A stretch of DNA of 39,429 nucleotides from Rhizophagus sp. LPA8_4_AMF (GCA_021464525.1 JADRCO010000277.1:1-39429); one strand, 5' to 3'. Counted from the first letter of the stretch, positions 24,701 through 36,885 are shown. Numbers and translations: made by a program. The notes: generated from the sequence alone by a model not told the origin.

Positions 24701-27700
24701 TCGATTATCTTGATAAAAATTTCATTAATGTTAATCAAGATTGTTGGGAATTAATAAAGGAGTTATCACATGCTGATGAACTTATTGGATTTCTAAAGAA
24801 ACTCAGCAAACATGATATTAAAATTTTGTATAATGATGTGAACGATCATTCGGATGAAAAATTGGCTCAACTCTCATTACTTGTTCAAGTGAATCAATTT
24901 TTATTTCCTATATTGAATAAGAATGAAGAAACTACCATTAATGATTTACTGGAAGAATTACTTCATATTGTTGAGAAGGATCATACTTTAGGAGAAAAGA
25001 TTGCATTATGTAATAGTAACAATTCAATATTTCAAAATACATACAATAAAATTCAAAATGGCGACGAAGATACTAAAGAGAAAATTAAGAATGCTGTGCT
25101 TAATGGAATTTACACTTTTGCACGTGATGTAAAAGGCAAATGCGTGGTTTCTTTAGAATATTCCTCTAAATCTAACGTGAAATATAATTTAAATGAAATT
25201 TTAGATTTACGTAGACGAGCTTTTTTGATTGACGAGTCTATTATTAAAATAATAATTGACAAAGAAGAGGAAATGTCAAAGAATGTTTTGGATGAATTTA
25301 TTCATCAAGTTGATGTCGTACAAGAAATAATTAATACGGCATCTATGTTAATGCAAATTGGACATCTTGGTTATAGAAAATTTGAAAAGAAATTACAAGG
25401 AACAAATAACATGGAAGATTATCGTAAATTTTTAAAAGATGAACTCGAAAAATGGTGAATGTTTTATATTGAATAACAGTTGTTTTATATTCTTTATTTT
25501 AGCATTGCAAGAAAATTAATGAGTTTTACTTTCACAAATTTATAGGCAAGTCATATTGGATCATGCGCCTAAAAGATGTTATTATTTAACATTCTTTTTT
25601 TCTCACCATATCTTGTCACTTTATGATTATTTTACATCGGAAAATTTAGATAAGGAAAATGAAGAGGAATGCAAAGCGTTGATTAGTTTTGTTAACAGTA
25701 AAGCTCAATTACCATCTCATGGAGATGTTCAAGGAATTTTAAATGGATTTAAAGATCATTTTGAAATTCTTTGTGAAATTGGAAACGAATTAGAAAAAAT
25801 TTTTAGAAATATTCCAAAACAGCTACGTAAAATTAAAAGTGCTGGACAACGTGAAATCATTACAAAAAGCAAATTATTTGTTGCTACGTATACTGATAAA
25901 ATACAACTTACAAACTCTATTGTGTCATTATATGCTAGTTATGGATATTATCCCGAACCATGGCAAATTTTGATTTGTACATCATCAACTACAATGGAAG
26001 AACTTGCAATTTTCGTTAAAAGGAGTTTTTTTGCATCAAGCAATGGATATAAAAATAGCTTGTTCTGTATCGTAAATTTAGAAATATTAGACTTTGAATT
26101 ACAATATAATTTCAATAACTACATCAAAGTAATGCAATTAGAACATAAGAATGAAGATTATCTATTAACCTTTCTATGTTGTCTAAAATCTGAAATGTCC
26201 AATTATATTTTAGAACAATTTTCTTTAGAAGCTCAAGAGATTAACGAATTAGATGCTGAAATATTGCAGGAAGTTTATCAGGAATTATTTACAAATATAA
26301 CATGTATTTCTTCTGATTTACCCGGTCAAGGAAAAACTGAGTGGATTAAAGAAGTTAGCTATTCTAAACAAAAAATTCCACTTAGTTTCTTAATAAGCGA
26401 TAATATGGATCTTAAATATCTTGTAAATAAGCTTAAAGCTTGCAAACTTAAGCAAATACAAAGCTTACATATCATTATTTTATCGGCTGATTATCCCGAA
26501 GAAGTGAATTTATTTTTATTTGAATTGTTGACTTTTAAATTAGTTTCATATTATAATGTAATAGTTTCAATTCCTGATACTTTTATTTTTGTCGAGATAT
26601 CATCTTCAGCAAATCAAAATTTACTTAGATATCTTCCTATATTAAGATTTCCTCATCACAAATACTTAAATTGGAATATTGAAAACTTTAGAGTGTCTCA
26701 AGAAATAACGAGTCCAGTTCAAATAGTTTGTCATTATTTGAAATTATACGATCTTGAAAAAATTGATACAGAGGAATATTTAGGTCATGATATTAAACAT
26801 CCTTTACCGGAAGAATTTTGTCAACATCTCATTATGAAATATTTTTTGAATAAAAGCGACAAATATATATTATCGTTTAAATGTATTGAAATCTTTGTAA
26901 ATATTCTAGCGGATCAATTAATTAGATTTTTATCAAGTCAATATTTTACAATAAATAATTTAAAATTAGATTTAAAAGAAGCTAATATCGGATCAACAAT
27001 AATTAAATCATTATTAAGTACTTCAAAAGATTTCGTAATCCAATCTATTAAAGCAAAATCCGCGCAATTTAAATCTTTATCTTCCGAATATGAGAATAAG
27101 ATTAACGAATTTGATAATTCAAATTATAATATTTATTTTTTTAATCCTTATACTTTAAGCTCCTATCTTTTATATAATGATAAGAATGAAGTATCTGATA
27201 ATATTAAATTATTGTTAAATGGTCAGGAATTAGAAGATTATAATACGATGACTACAACTGAACTTTTTATAAAATTGGCAACAATAGTACGTAAACCAAA
27301 TGAAGAATTGAATCTTCCGGAATATGCCATAACTACTGATAATCTGATGAAGATGGCCTTAATTCTTTTAAGAGTACGCGCAAATATTCCGGTTGTAATT
27401 TGTGGTGAAGCGGGATGTAGCAAGGCAAGTTTTAATGATTTAAAACGGTTTACAAATTTTGAAATTACTATTAACTAATTTTCGTTGCATTATTTAGACA
27501 AGTTTGATTACATATTTAGCCATGATTGTTGAAGTTCAACTATATACTCTTAATCTTCACGCCGGAATTGATGAAGAAACTATCATGATATTTATGAATG
27601 ATGCTTTGAAAAAAGCAGAAAAAGGTGAAACATGGATATTATTGGATGAAGTAAATACATGTAATCGTTTAGGATTACTTGCAGATTTAATATCAAATAA

Positions 27701-30700
27701 AGATTTTAAGGGTAAGCCTATACATCCAAATATTCGGTTATTCGCTACTTGTAACCCATACCGCCATCGTAAAAGAATTCAAAGCGAGGCAAGTAAAGAC
27801 AAAGGACATGATGAAAACCAAATTAATCTTGTTTATCAAGTCAAACCACTTCCTGATCAAATTTTGGATTATGTTTGGGACTTTGGTATCATAAAACCAA
27901 ATGATGAGTACAAATATATTCAAATTATGGTTGAAAAGGAATTAAAAAATAAATTAGCACATCCCGTATTTTCTGAACTCTTATTTACTTCTCAAAAATT
28001 CGTACGTAAAGTAGAGGAATCACATAGCGTTAGTCTACGTGATATAAAACGAGCTATAACGTTGGCAAAATTCTTTTATAATTCTCTTGAGAATCGACCG
28101 GCTTATAAAAAGGGACATATATACCCACCACCTGGTAATTCAGCAATAAGGACTAGATCTTACGTTCTAGCACTCAATCTTTGTTATCATTCTCGGTTAT
28201 ATAAACAAGATTTACGTAATCAATATCGTTGTGAAATGGAACAAATATTACGTGATCACGAAATTAATACTAGAGAAAACATGTTTTCCAAAATTATTCG
28301 TGAAGAACAGGATGATTATATAAATAGAATGCAATGTCCTCCGAATACAGCCAAAAATGAAACTTTATTAGAAAATGTTTTGGCTACTATTGTTTGTATT
28401 TTGACTAAAATTCCCGTATTTATTATTGGAGAAACGGGGTATGTTAATTATAATTATTAATTATGATATTATTTATAATTTTCTGAATATAATTATTTAA
28501 TATTTTTTTAATACATTTTATAACAGCTCATCTAAATCTTTAGCTATTCGTCTTATAAATTCAAATTTACGTGGTTCAGATTCCGAGGATGAATATTTTA
28601 AATCTTTGCCACGGGTATTGTATATTACGATACATATACTGTATGAATTACGTCCATTTTGTTAATTTACGTTATTTTTTACTTATATTATAAATAGGTT
28701 TATTTATTTCCTCATCAAGTTTCTTTGTCTACAACTTCAGATGACATAATTAAATTGTTTAACAAAGCTAATGAATATCAGGAAATAACTTCTAAGCAAT
28801 TTCCTGTTATTAGCGTGGTTTTGCTTGAGAATGGTAACTATTATTACAATACGTATTTTTTTTTTATGTTTTTAACGAAAATTATTTTTACTACTGTTTT
28901 GGTAGTCGAGTTGGCCGAAACAGGTCCCTTCGATCCTTTGAAAATGCTTCACTCTTTGCTTGGACCAAATTATCCAGCCACTTGGCCAACTGTTTCATTG
29001 GTGGGAATATCTAACAATCACCTTGATATTAGTAAAAGTGGTCGTGCATTACTTGTTCATAGGTATGCTATTTTTTTTTTTAAAATGAATTGTTAAAGTT
29101 TATGTAATATATTTTATTCATTATCGATAATTTATTTTCCTTAGACCACAGTTTGATATGGATAATTTAGTTAGTGTCACCAAATGTTTCTTAAGTGCAA
29201 GAAGTATTGAGTTAGAATCTATAGCCAAAGCATATTTGAATTATGAGAAACACGGTCAAACCCTACCAAAATTTCATGGTCTTCGTGACTATTACGCCTT
29301 AATCAAGCAGCTTTCATCAAATAAAGTAACTCCTGATAATATTCAAATGGCATTAGCTCGTAATTTTGGGGGAGTAGAGAGTAGTGATAAATTATGCGAA
29401 AATTATTTTGGAGATTTTATTAAAACTTACAATAATGATGATAATCCATGGTCCTGTAAACAAGTTTCAATCGAAAAATTAATTGACTCAAACTTGGATG
29501 ATTCTGATGCGCGTCATTTAATGGTTATTGGAAAAAGCGATTCAATTGTAAATTTATTAACTTACCATTTGAAAAGAAGAAATTTGGATCCAGTTGTAAT
29601 CTTAGGATCACAATTTCCTAATGATCAGGATGATTACTATTATAGTGTTTTAAACAAGATCACGGTAAGTAATTAATTTCATATATATATGAAAAGAAAT
29701 TTATTTCAAACATATTAAATTTACATATACTGGACCATTTTGTACTTTTAGTTATGTATTAAAACAGGTAGACCGTTGATTCTAACAGATTTAAAAATGA
29801 TATATGGTAATTTTTTTTACTTTAATGATAAATGATATGATATATTATGATTGTAATTAACCAGACATTTGATGCCTTAATAGGAAATCTTTATGATTTA
29901 TGGAATCAAAATTATGTCATTGTAGAAAATGATGGAAATGCCAAATATTTTACAAGGATTACACTCGGAGCATGTGACAATCCTACGCTGTAAGGATTTT
30001 ATATATTAAATAAGTTTTTTTAAATGTAAATTTTTGAAATTAATATTTTTTTCTTAATTTATATATTTTATTAGTTTCGTGTCTTCAAATTTTAAATGTA
30101 TTCTTGTTATGGATGAGATGGATTTACCTTTAGCTGATCTTCCACTTTTAAATCGATTTGAAAAACAAAAGGTGTCGATTGATGTTATACTTAACGATAG
30201 ACAAATGTTAATCGTAAAAGATTTATTTAATTGGATAAACCAAATGTTAACTTCGTTTGAACCTAATTCGGATATTCAAACACACAATAAATTTACCGAG
30301 AAAGAACTGTTTGTTGGGTTTGAAGATGACGAAACCTTACAAAGCTTAGTTATTAATATTATTAAGAATAATCCTGAAGATAAAGACAAAGTGATTTTAG
30401 AAAAATGCAAAGAATGCTTAATTGCAATAGCATCTCCTGATGGAATATTAAGAGCTGAACTATCAACCATAGAACGAGATGAATTTAATAAATGGAAACA
30501 GGTTTATTTCCATCAACAATATCATGATAGTCTTTATGATTACTTTAACGCCTTGCTTAATCAAAAAAATGAAAATTCATTGGCGAATCTAAAAGAGCAT
30601 TTAATAATTGTCAGCACCTTCTCTAAAATCAATATAGATATTAAGTTTTGTTTACAAGATCTTTTAGGATATCAAGCGTATAATTTATTAATATTCAGGA

Positions 30701-33700
30701 CTGAATCTCAATTTTCAAATATAGTGAAAAATTTCTTTTTCGAATCAAAAGATCAAATTTTAATTCTTCAATGTGATATTAAAACTATTAACTCTAAATG
30801 TATCAAATTAGTAAAACACATTATTGAGCAATATCAAAATGAATTTTGGGTCAAAAATGAACAATTCAAAACGAATAATCCCACTAAACACTTTAAATAT
30901 GCGTGTTTAATATTTCATATTCAACAAGATTATGAACCAAATTCATTATTATCCAATTTCATTTGTGGCTGGAAACGAATTTTTATCGAATCTTTAGAAC
31001 CACCAGAAATACCATTAATAGATTTATTGGATAAGTCATTATATGAAGTAATTAATTCAAAACTTTTTGATAAGATAGTTAATTCGACAATGCCATTTGA
31101 AAAGATTTTACAAAATGAGTTATTATGGTGCTTATCATGCATAGAATATCAACATTCTAATGAATGTCATGAAAATTATATCAGGTATATTAATTTTATT
31201 TGTGATAATTCATTTTAACTATTAATAGATATTAATTTTTTTAATGCCTTTTTTTGTAGTTTATTGAGCAAAGAGATTCTAAATAATTCAAATTTCATAC
31301 AATGCATAAAAACAAAAACCTTTGAATGGATCTTAACTAATTGTAAAAATTGGCAATGTGAAGTGGCTTTAAATAGGAAGAATTATTCATCAAAATTTAC
31401 TTGCTTTTCATCAGCTTTACGAAATTATGTAATAATAATTATTAAGCAAACAATTTCCAAGATTTTATATTCACTTGAAAAATTATCAGCAATGTTAACA
31501 TTTTTCAATAATGAAAATGATGAATCAAAACCGAAAAAAGAATTATCAGAATTATGGAAAAAATTCTTCATAGACAATGCAATTATTAATATTGATAATT
31601 TATGTGAGCCAAAACCTTCCATGTATATAATGTCGCGTTCAATTAACGATCTTGAATTTCCTTTCTCATATTATTTTATGAATTTAATTAATTATTACGA
31701 AAAATATTATTATGAAGAATTAGATATATTAAAACAAGATTCGGAAAACATTAATAATGAATCGTACGAAGATCATATAGAAGATTTCAAAAATAATTTG
31801 ATTTCTATACATCCATATTTTGAATATTTACAAAATTACTCGGAATTCTATTATAATGATTTTATTAGAATTATTTTATCAACTTATTCTATAAAATTGA
31901 CTAGTAGAGAAAATTTGGATTTTATTTTAAGGAATTTAATTGAAGTAACTGAAGATAAAATTATTGATCCATTTATTCTTCATATTTATTGGTGGAAATA
32001 TTCAAATGAAATTTTAATTCAATTAAAATTGGTTGAAGCTTTTCCAAATATTATAATAAAAGTTCAAAATGATTTCATCGTTCACGGAGAACTTGGACAA
32101 GATCTTTTTAGAGAATCAATTAATTCGATTTTACAAAACATATGTGATGATAAACCATGGAAACAAGATATGGATTATATTTTATCCATTTTATCCGTAA
32201 CTGAAGAGATTGATGATGACTCAGGAAAATTTTCAAATTTAAATTTATTACTTATATGTGATGATTTATTCAAAATAAATTCAATTCCATTAGAAAAAAT
32301 CAAAGAAATTATTTATTTAGGAAAATCCGGAAAAAAACAAGAATTTATTACAGCTGAAATTATTAATTTAGTATTCAATAGTTTAAATGATAATAATAAT
32401 GATATAACTCCAATTATATCATTTATTTCATTTATTACAAGAAATCTTAAACTAATCCCTTTAGGATCTGATATTCGGTTAATTCTTTACAAAAATATAT
32501 TTTCACAAAGCTCTATTATTTTAATGAATAATATTACTGAAAAAATATTTACTATTGAATTTCAACAGAATAAGAAAATATTTTTTATATTAATGAAGAA
32601 TCCTGAAGAATTTTTACAACAATCAATTAGATTGAAAACTATTAATGATAATATTAAAGATATTGACTCAAATATAGCAGTACTTTGCTGTAATATAATT
32701 CAAAAGATTTTCAGTAAATTCGAATTTAATGAATTATCACCTTACTTTAAGCATGCAGTTGAATCATTCGTACAAGAAGATTTGCTTTTACAACAAATAT
32801 TCATTTTACAACAAATAATTTCATTAGCATTTCTAAAAGAATTTATTAATCAATTTTGGAAGAAATATTTTTCATTATCTTCATCAATGATCAAAGAAAT
32901 TAATGATATTATGAAAATTAATAATAATACATTTATTCAATCTATTCGATCCTATTTTGCATTAGAATTAAATTCTTTTAATGATATAAAACATCATGAT
33001 ATTATTAAGGAGGAATTTACATGGTTAGATAATTGTAAAGATATGAAAATAACCTATCTTTCTAAACTTTTTAAACCAGTTAAAAGAATAAATTTTGAAG
33101 TTAGTACTAGAAACTTGGATAAAAATTCATTTCTTTCAATATTTTTTAAATATCATGAAAATTTAAAGCTCATGAAGCATCTTTATCCAATTATTAGATT
33201 TGTAAAAATTTTAAGCTTTAAACTTAAACATCATTTAACTAAAAAAGAGGCTCAAAATATAACATTTCATGAATTTATTAAGAAAGAATCTGCAGATGAT
33301 AATGAATATGATGCTAATTTAAAATCTTTATTTGATGAATTTGCTTTTAGTTGGAATTATATTATTAATTATATTTTTGAATATCAATGCAAAGAATTAC
33401 CTTATAATAAACTATTTATGAGACTTGATCTTCCTGTGATATTTGGATTAGTTGAACAAAAAGATAATGGAATTTATTTATGTGCAATTGTAGATTTTTT
33501 AATTAAATTACATAATGAATTTTTGGATAATATAATAACTATTCCTATTGGAAAATGTGAATACCTTAAATTTTTAGAAGATTCATCTTTGAACAAATTA
33601 AATCCTAAAACATATTTCATTATATCAAAGAAGGTAGATCAGGCACAAGATAATAATTTCATTAATTATGATTGGGATGATAAAATTTTTAAATATAATC

Positions 33701-34685
33701 AAAGAAATTTGGAAATAGAGGATGATACAAATCTTATATTTGATTTACAAAAAATTGAAATGAAATTGGCTAAAAAGTTAATTCATAACAAAGTTTATTT
33801 TGAAGTGGAAGATAATCAATTTTATTTAAAAAATTTTTCATTCAAGCATGAATTATTTTATTATTCTCCAAGAATTCTTTTTGAAATTAAAAAAATATTA
33901 CCACAGGAACCTATTCCAGAAAATAAAAGATTAATAACTTTAGCATTGCTTGATCCATCAAAATCTTTATATAATTCATCAAATTCAATTGATTTACCTG
34001 AAGTAATTTCTCTTTTTGAAACCATTCTTTGTTTTATTAAAGAATTATCAATTAAAAATAATAGTATACTTATTTTAGATTTAATTGATCAATGGTTAAA
34101 GTTAGGGAGATATAATAATATAACATATGCCGATATACTTAAAGAATTTTCTTTAAAACATATTATATCATTTTATGAATTAATTGAAGAACAAGTTGCT
34201 AATTCAATAATTGATAAGATTGAAGAAAAATTTAAAACTCCATTAACACAACGAATGAAGGATTCAATTAAAAATATCATAGATCATGATGATTCAGAAA
34301 ATCAAAATCAACAACGTATTCCTGCTAAAGCATTTGCATTTGCTTTAAAAAGATTCATTTATAGATTTTTATTAGTTGATTTTAATATTGAAAATTTAAA
34401 TTTAAATACATATTTTTTAGATTTTACTTTAAATTTATGGAGTGATGTTAATGAAGAATCAATTGAAAAATTATTTCCTACTTGTTTGTTAGTATCTCAT
34501 GCTTATAATAGTTATAACTTTATTGTTGAAGAAATTAAGGTATTGTATTTATATTAAGATACTGTATGTTTATTTTGTTTTAAATTATTAACTTATTAAC
34601 TTATTTTATATAATAGAAAACAATGAATGAAAGGCAAAATAATAGAAGAGGTAAATACAAAAAACATAAAAAGTATACAGGTTGA
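21754..34685 (+). CDS. RNF213-like AAA+ giant protein, copy 2, intact frame, no RING
   Basis: Homologue of RNF213/mysterin. Exons: 21754-22704, 22790-23613, 23697-25454, 25546-27424, 27498-28438, 28527-28614, 28698-28833, 28906-29062, 29145-29664, 29752-29806, 29884-29989, 30075-31184, 31260-34539, 34617-34685. They sum to 11874 bases, 3957 codons plus stop, with no internal stop seen. Order: CBM20-like domain (residues about 10-125), helical stalk (to about 1180), first P-loop PGQGKTE (about 1440), AAA3 with GEAGCSKTS (1798-1806) and WILLDEVN (about 1854), AAA4 with GETGSSKSLA and LLENVELAE (about 2115-2195), LLNRFEKQ (about 2498), reduced E3 region, C-terminal domain with LIKLHNEFLDNI (about 3590), and a basic last exon. 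Animal RNF213 is about 5200 residues. The shortfall is partly the missing RING and RZ regions. The start ATG precedes the first CBM20 strand by about ten residues. A role as a ring-type ATPase without ligase activity is inferred. Confidence 0.85.
21781..22130 (+). other. CBM20-like domain, copy 2
   Basis: Exon 1 encodes IKFTFHVHLPEGVEKIGQPV, then VLGNKKELGSWETPVKLRQQ, then LTYWKSDPITI and IQYKYAIHI, the strand and Trp pattern of CBM20 starch/glycogen-binding domains. It is better conserved with copy 1 around the LGSW stretch than elsewhere in the exon, which suggests selection on the binding fold. Confidence 0.65.
27398..27780 (+). other. AAA3-like ATPase module with changed P-loop, copy 2
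   Basis: The P-loop reads GEAGCSK at the end of exon 4 (27404-27424) and continues TSL in exon 5 (27498). The Gly before the Lys found in copy 1 is Ser here (AGC at 27419-27421 for GGC). Walker B WILLDEVNTCN and FATCNPYR are intact. Nucleotide binding may be weakened, although AAA4 in both copies also has Ser before the Lys. Confidence 0.7.
27425..27497 (+). other. GC-AG intron inside the AAA3 P-loop
   Basis: The exon boundary reads CAAG followed by GCAAGT, the usual context of a GC donor, and the acceptor is TTTAG at 27493-27497. The equivalent intron in copy 1 begins GTAAGT at 10261. No in-frame GT alternative was found nearby. All other introns of both genes fit GT-AG. Confidence 0.65.
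28420..29062 (+). other. AAA4-like ATPase module with altered Walker B, copy 2
   Basis: Joining 28438 to 28527 gives P-loop GETGSSKSLA. Joining 28833 to 28906 gives VVLLENVELAE at the Walker B, with Glu-Asn replacing Asp-Glu exactly as in copy 1. ISNNHLDISKS follows. The shared change predates the duplication or was spread by conversion. ATP hydrolysis at this site is doubtful. Confidence 0.65.
31740..34539 (+). other. Reduced E3 module and C-terminal domain, copy 2
   Basis: Exon 13 aligns with the RNF213 region from the helices before the RING to the C-terminus. Where the RING is expected (about 32260-32330), LLLICDDLFKINS passes directly to EKIKEIIYLGKSG. The remaining cysteines are isolated, so no RING or RZ zinc cluster exists. 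The C-terminal domain is recognisable by FAFSWNYIINYIF, then LCAIVDFLIKLHNEFLDN, then FSLKHIISFYELIEEQ. Confidence 0.6.
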
Positions 34686-34989
34686 AAGGATTTATTTAAC
34701 ATATTATTAAATTAGTCATTTATTTGTAAACATTATTAAAATTCAATAAATAAAAGTTCTAGTCTTAACACGGCTATTATTGTGATTTGTAATAAAATAA
34801 GCCCAAAATATGAATAGTATATAATAAGAATTGTTCATAATTTTGTAAATATCTAATATCCATACTTTAGATGAAAATAAGATTATTTTATTTATGATTT
34901 AATCAAGTCCCAACGGTACATAAAACGTTGAAATTAACACTTTGGACTTTCAAATTTTTGCAACGGATAAATATAGCTGCTTTTGTTTG
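34686..34989. other. 3' spacer of copy 2, no gene seen
   Basis: A+T-rich and without an open frame. AATAAA at 34745, about 60 bases after the stop, could serve as a polyadenylation signal, but such hexamers are common by chance here. Confidence 0.35.
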
Positions 34990-34991
34990 TA

Positions 34992-35146
34992 CAGTTCACC
35001 GTGAATTCCATGGGCTGGAGATTAAAATTCGTTATAGTGAGAAATTCACTATGCTGTATTATATATAAAAAAATCTGTACCTGAACTTTTCTTCATTATA
35101 GCAAGTTATACACTATATAAAAATTCGCTATAGTGAGGGTGAACTG
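34992..35146. mobile_element. 155-base MITE with CAGTTCACC ends and TA duplication
   Basis: CAGTTCACC at 34992-35000 is mirrored by GGTGAACTG at 35138-35146, and both ends are flanked by TA (34990-34991 and 35147-35148). The inner part repeats TTCGCTATAGTGAG-type words. Ends of this form and a TA duplication fit a non-autonomous element moved by a Tc1/mariner or pogo-type transposase. Confidence 0.6.
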
Positions 35147-35220
35147 TAATGTAATAAAAACTGAAACAAATTAAAGGTTGGGTTGAAGGTATTTAATTGA
35201 TTCTAATAGTTACCCTCGAG

Positions 35221-35510
35221 GAATTGATCGATCTTGCAGGTGCGTGATCGATCAAAAATCGATAAAACTTGATTGATCACGTGCAATCTGATCATTCCCG
35301 CTATCAATGATCGAATTTTATAAAAAATTATATTTTTTAAACTTATTTCATCATTATTTTGATTTTTTCAATATATTTTGTATTGATTAATTGTTTTATT
35401 ATGTTCCAAAGTATTTTTTTTATGCGGAAGTTAGAAAAAAATTAAAAAATTAGTATGATCGATCAATTCGGATAAGTGTGATTGGTCAAAACTTAATTGG
35501 TTCACTGCAT
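35221..35510. repeat. GATCGATC-rich repeat pair
   Basis: GAATTGATCGATC at 35221-35233 recurs inverted as GATCGATCAATTC at 35457-35469. The stretch GTGATCGATCAAAA...TGATCACGTGCA (about 35242-35284) has a diverged direct partner GTGATTGGTCAAAA...TTCACTGCA (about 35478-35508). Probably a degenerate small mobile repeat. Confidence 0.35.
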
Positions 35511-35878
35511 TTGACTATATGAAATCCGGAATTCTTATACAATTTTTTTTTACACATTTTTATTATCTATAGATTTGTTATTTGTATTTAAAAAATTAAA
35601 ATTAATTTTTTTTAGTAGACATTTAAAAATTTCGATTTTCGGCAAATGTAAAATTATCATTCGTTATTAAAATACCAACATTTATACATTAAACATTATA
35701 AACATTTAAAAATAAAGTAAGTAAAAATTATAAATTTCATGCATTTATTTTTATAATACTTGTGCTGTGAAATTGTAATTTAAATTGCATACATAAATAT
35801 CGTGCCGCAACATTATTTGATTTCTTTATCTTTTATTTTATTATTATTGAAAAATTTTATATAAGAATACATATAACA

Positions 35879-36248
35879 TATGGGGACCTTTCCAGGAAAA
35901 GCCGGGGCTCGGCCAAAAATTCAAAATTGAGATTTTTTGATAATCACATGACTACCAGTCTAACCTTTTAAAAAATGTGATATTTTATTTATAAAATATT
36001 AGTAAAAAAAATAATTTTCGAATAATTAAATTTTTATTAAAAATTTTATTAAGTCAATATGTTTACATATTTCATAATATAAATAAAATAAATGTGTTAA
36101 AAGATAGTTAATGTTCATAAATAATTATTGGCAAAATTTTATTTTAAGTTATTAAAGCCATTTTTATTTTTTCGAAATAATTGCTAAATTGATCACATGA
36201 TTTAAATTGCGTTTTCTTGAAATCACGTGATCGGCAAAGGTCCCCATA
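35879..36248. mobile_element. MITE-like element with TATGGGGACCTTT ends
   Basis: TATGGGGACCTTTCC at 35879 is mirrored by AAAGGTCCCCATA ending at 36248, a near-perfect 13-base inverted end. The interior is A+T-rich and non-coding, with ATCACATGA / ATCACGTGA words near both ends. Confidence 0.55.
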
Positions 36249-36855
36249 TACTAAATAAAAATATTAAAATGAAGAAATCTAAAATGCTAAAAAAAAAAAC
36301 AAAAAAAAAAAGAATTCTTATTTGTTACGTTAATCATTTTATTCACAATTAAATTAAAAATTTTGTGACGCAACATTGATTTCTGGATATTAAGTTAAAT
36401 TTCGACTGAAATTAAATAGAAAATTTGGCCAGAATTGACGATAATTGCAGATAGAGAAGCTAGTTTTCCTTTTATCTTGCATTTTACATATCAATGTTTT
36501 TGTAACATTTACTGTACTTTGAACTAAACTTAGGATAAAAAAGAAAATTACAATAATTCCATTTAGCTTTTGATAATTCCTATTAACGTTGGCTTTTTTA
36601 GTAATAATTTTTTAGATTACAAAACTTTAATGATTTATATGAAAATGTAGAATAAATATGAATTATAAAAATATTTAAATTGATTAGCCGTAAGCTGCGC
36701 AGCTGCGTTCGTAGTATAGAGAAATGCATTATTAGTAACGACCCTAAGTTTGGTAGGTCGTGCATCAAAAATTTCGAGTGTTGGTATCACGTTTAATTGG
36801 ACGTATTTTGATATCTTTCGCATCATCAGAAATATTATCATCGATGTAGAGGGAC
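36249..36855. other. Spacer, no gene seen
   Basis: A+T-rich. A minus-strand open frame at 36635-36841 is less A+T-biased at its start but resembles no family I know and lacks support. Confidence 0.3.
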
Positions 36856-36885
36856 TGAAATGTCGGTAAAGAAAGTTTACCTTTA

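Noticed and set aside
34745-34750. AATAAA as a firm polyadenylation signal of copy 2
   Set aside because: Such hexamers are frequent by chance in this composition; kept only as a remark.
36635-36841. 68-residue minus-strand open frame
   Set aside because: No recognisable motif, and no intron or promoter context to support it.
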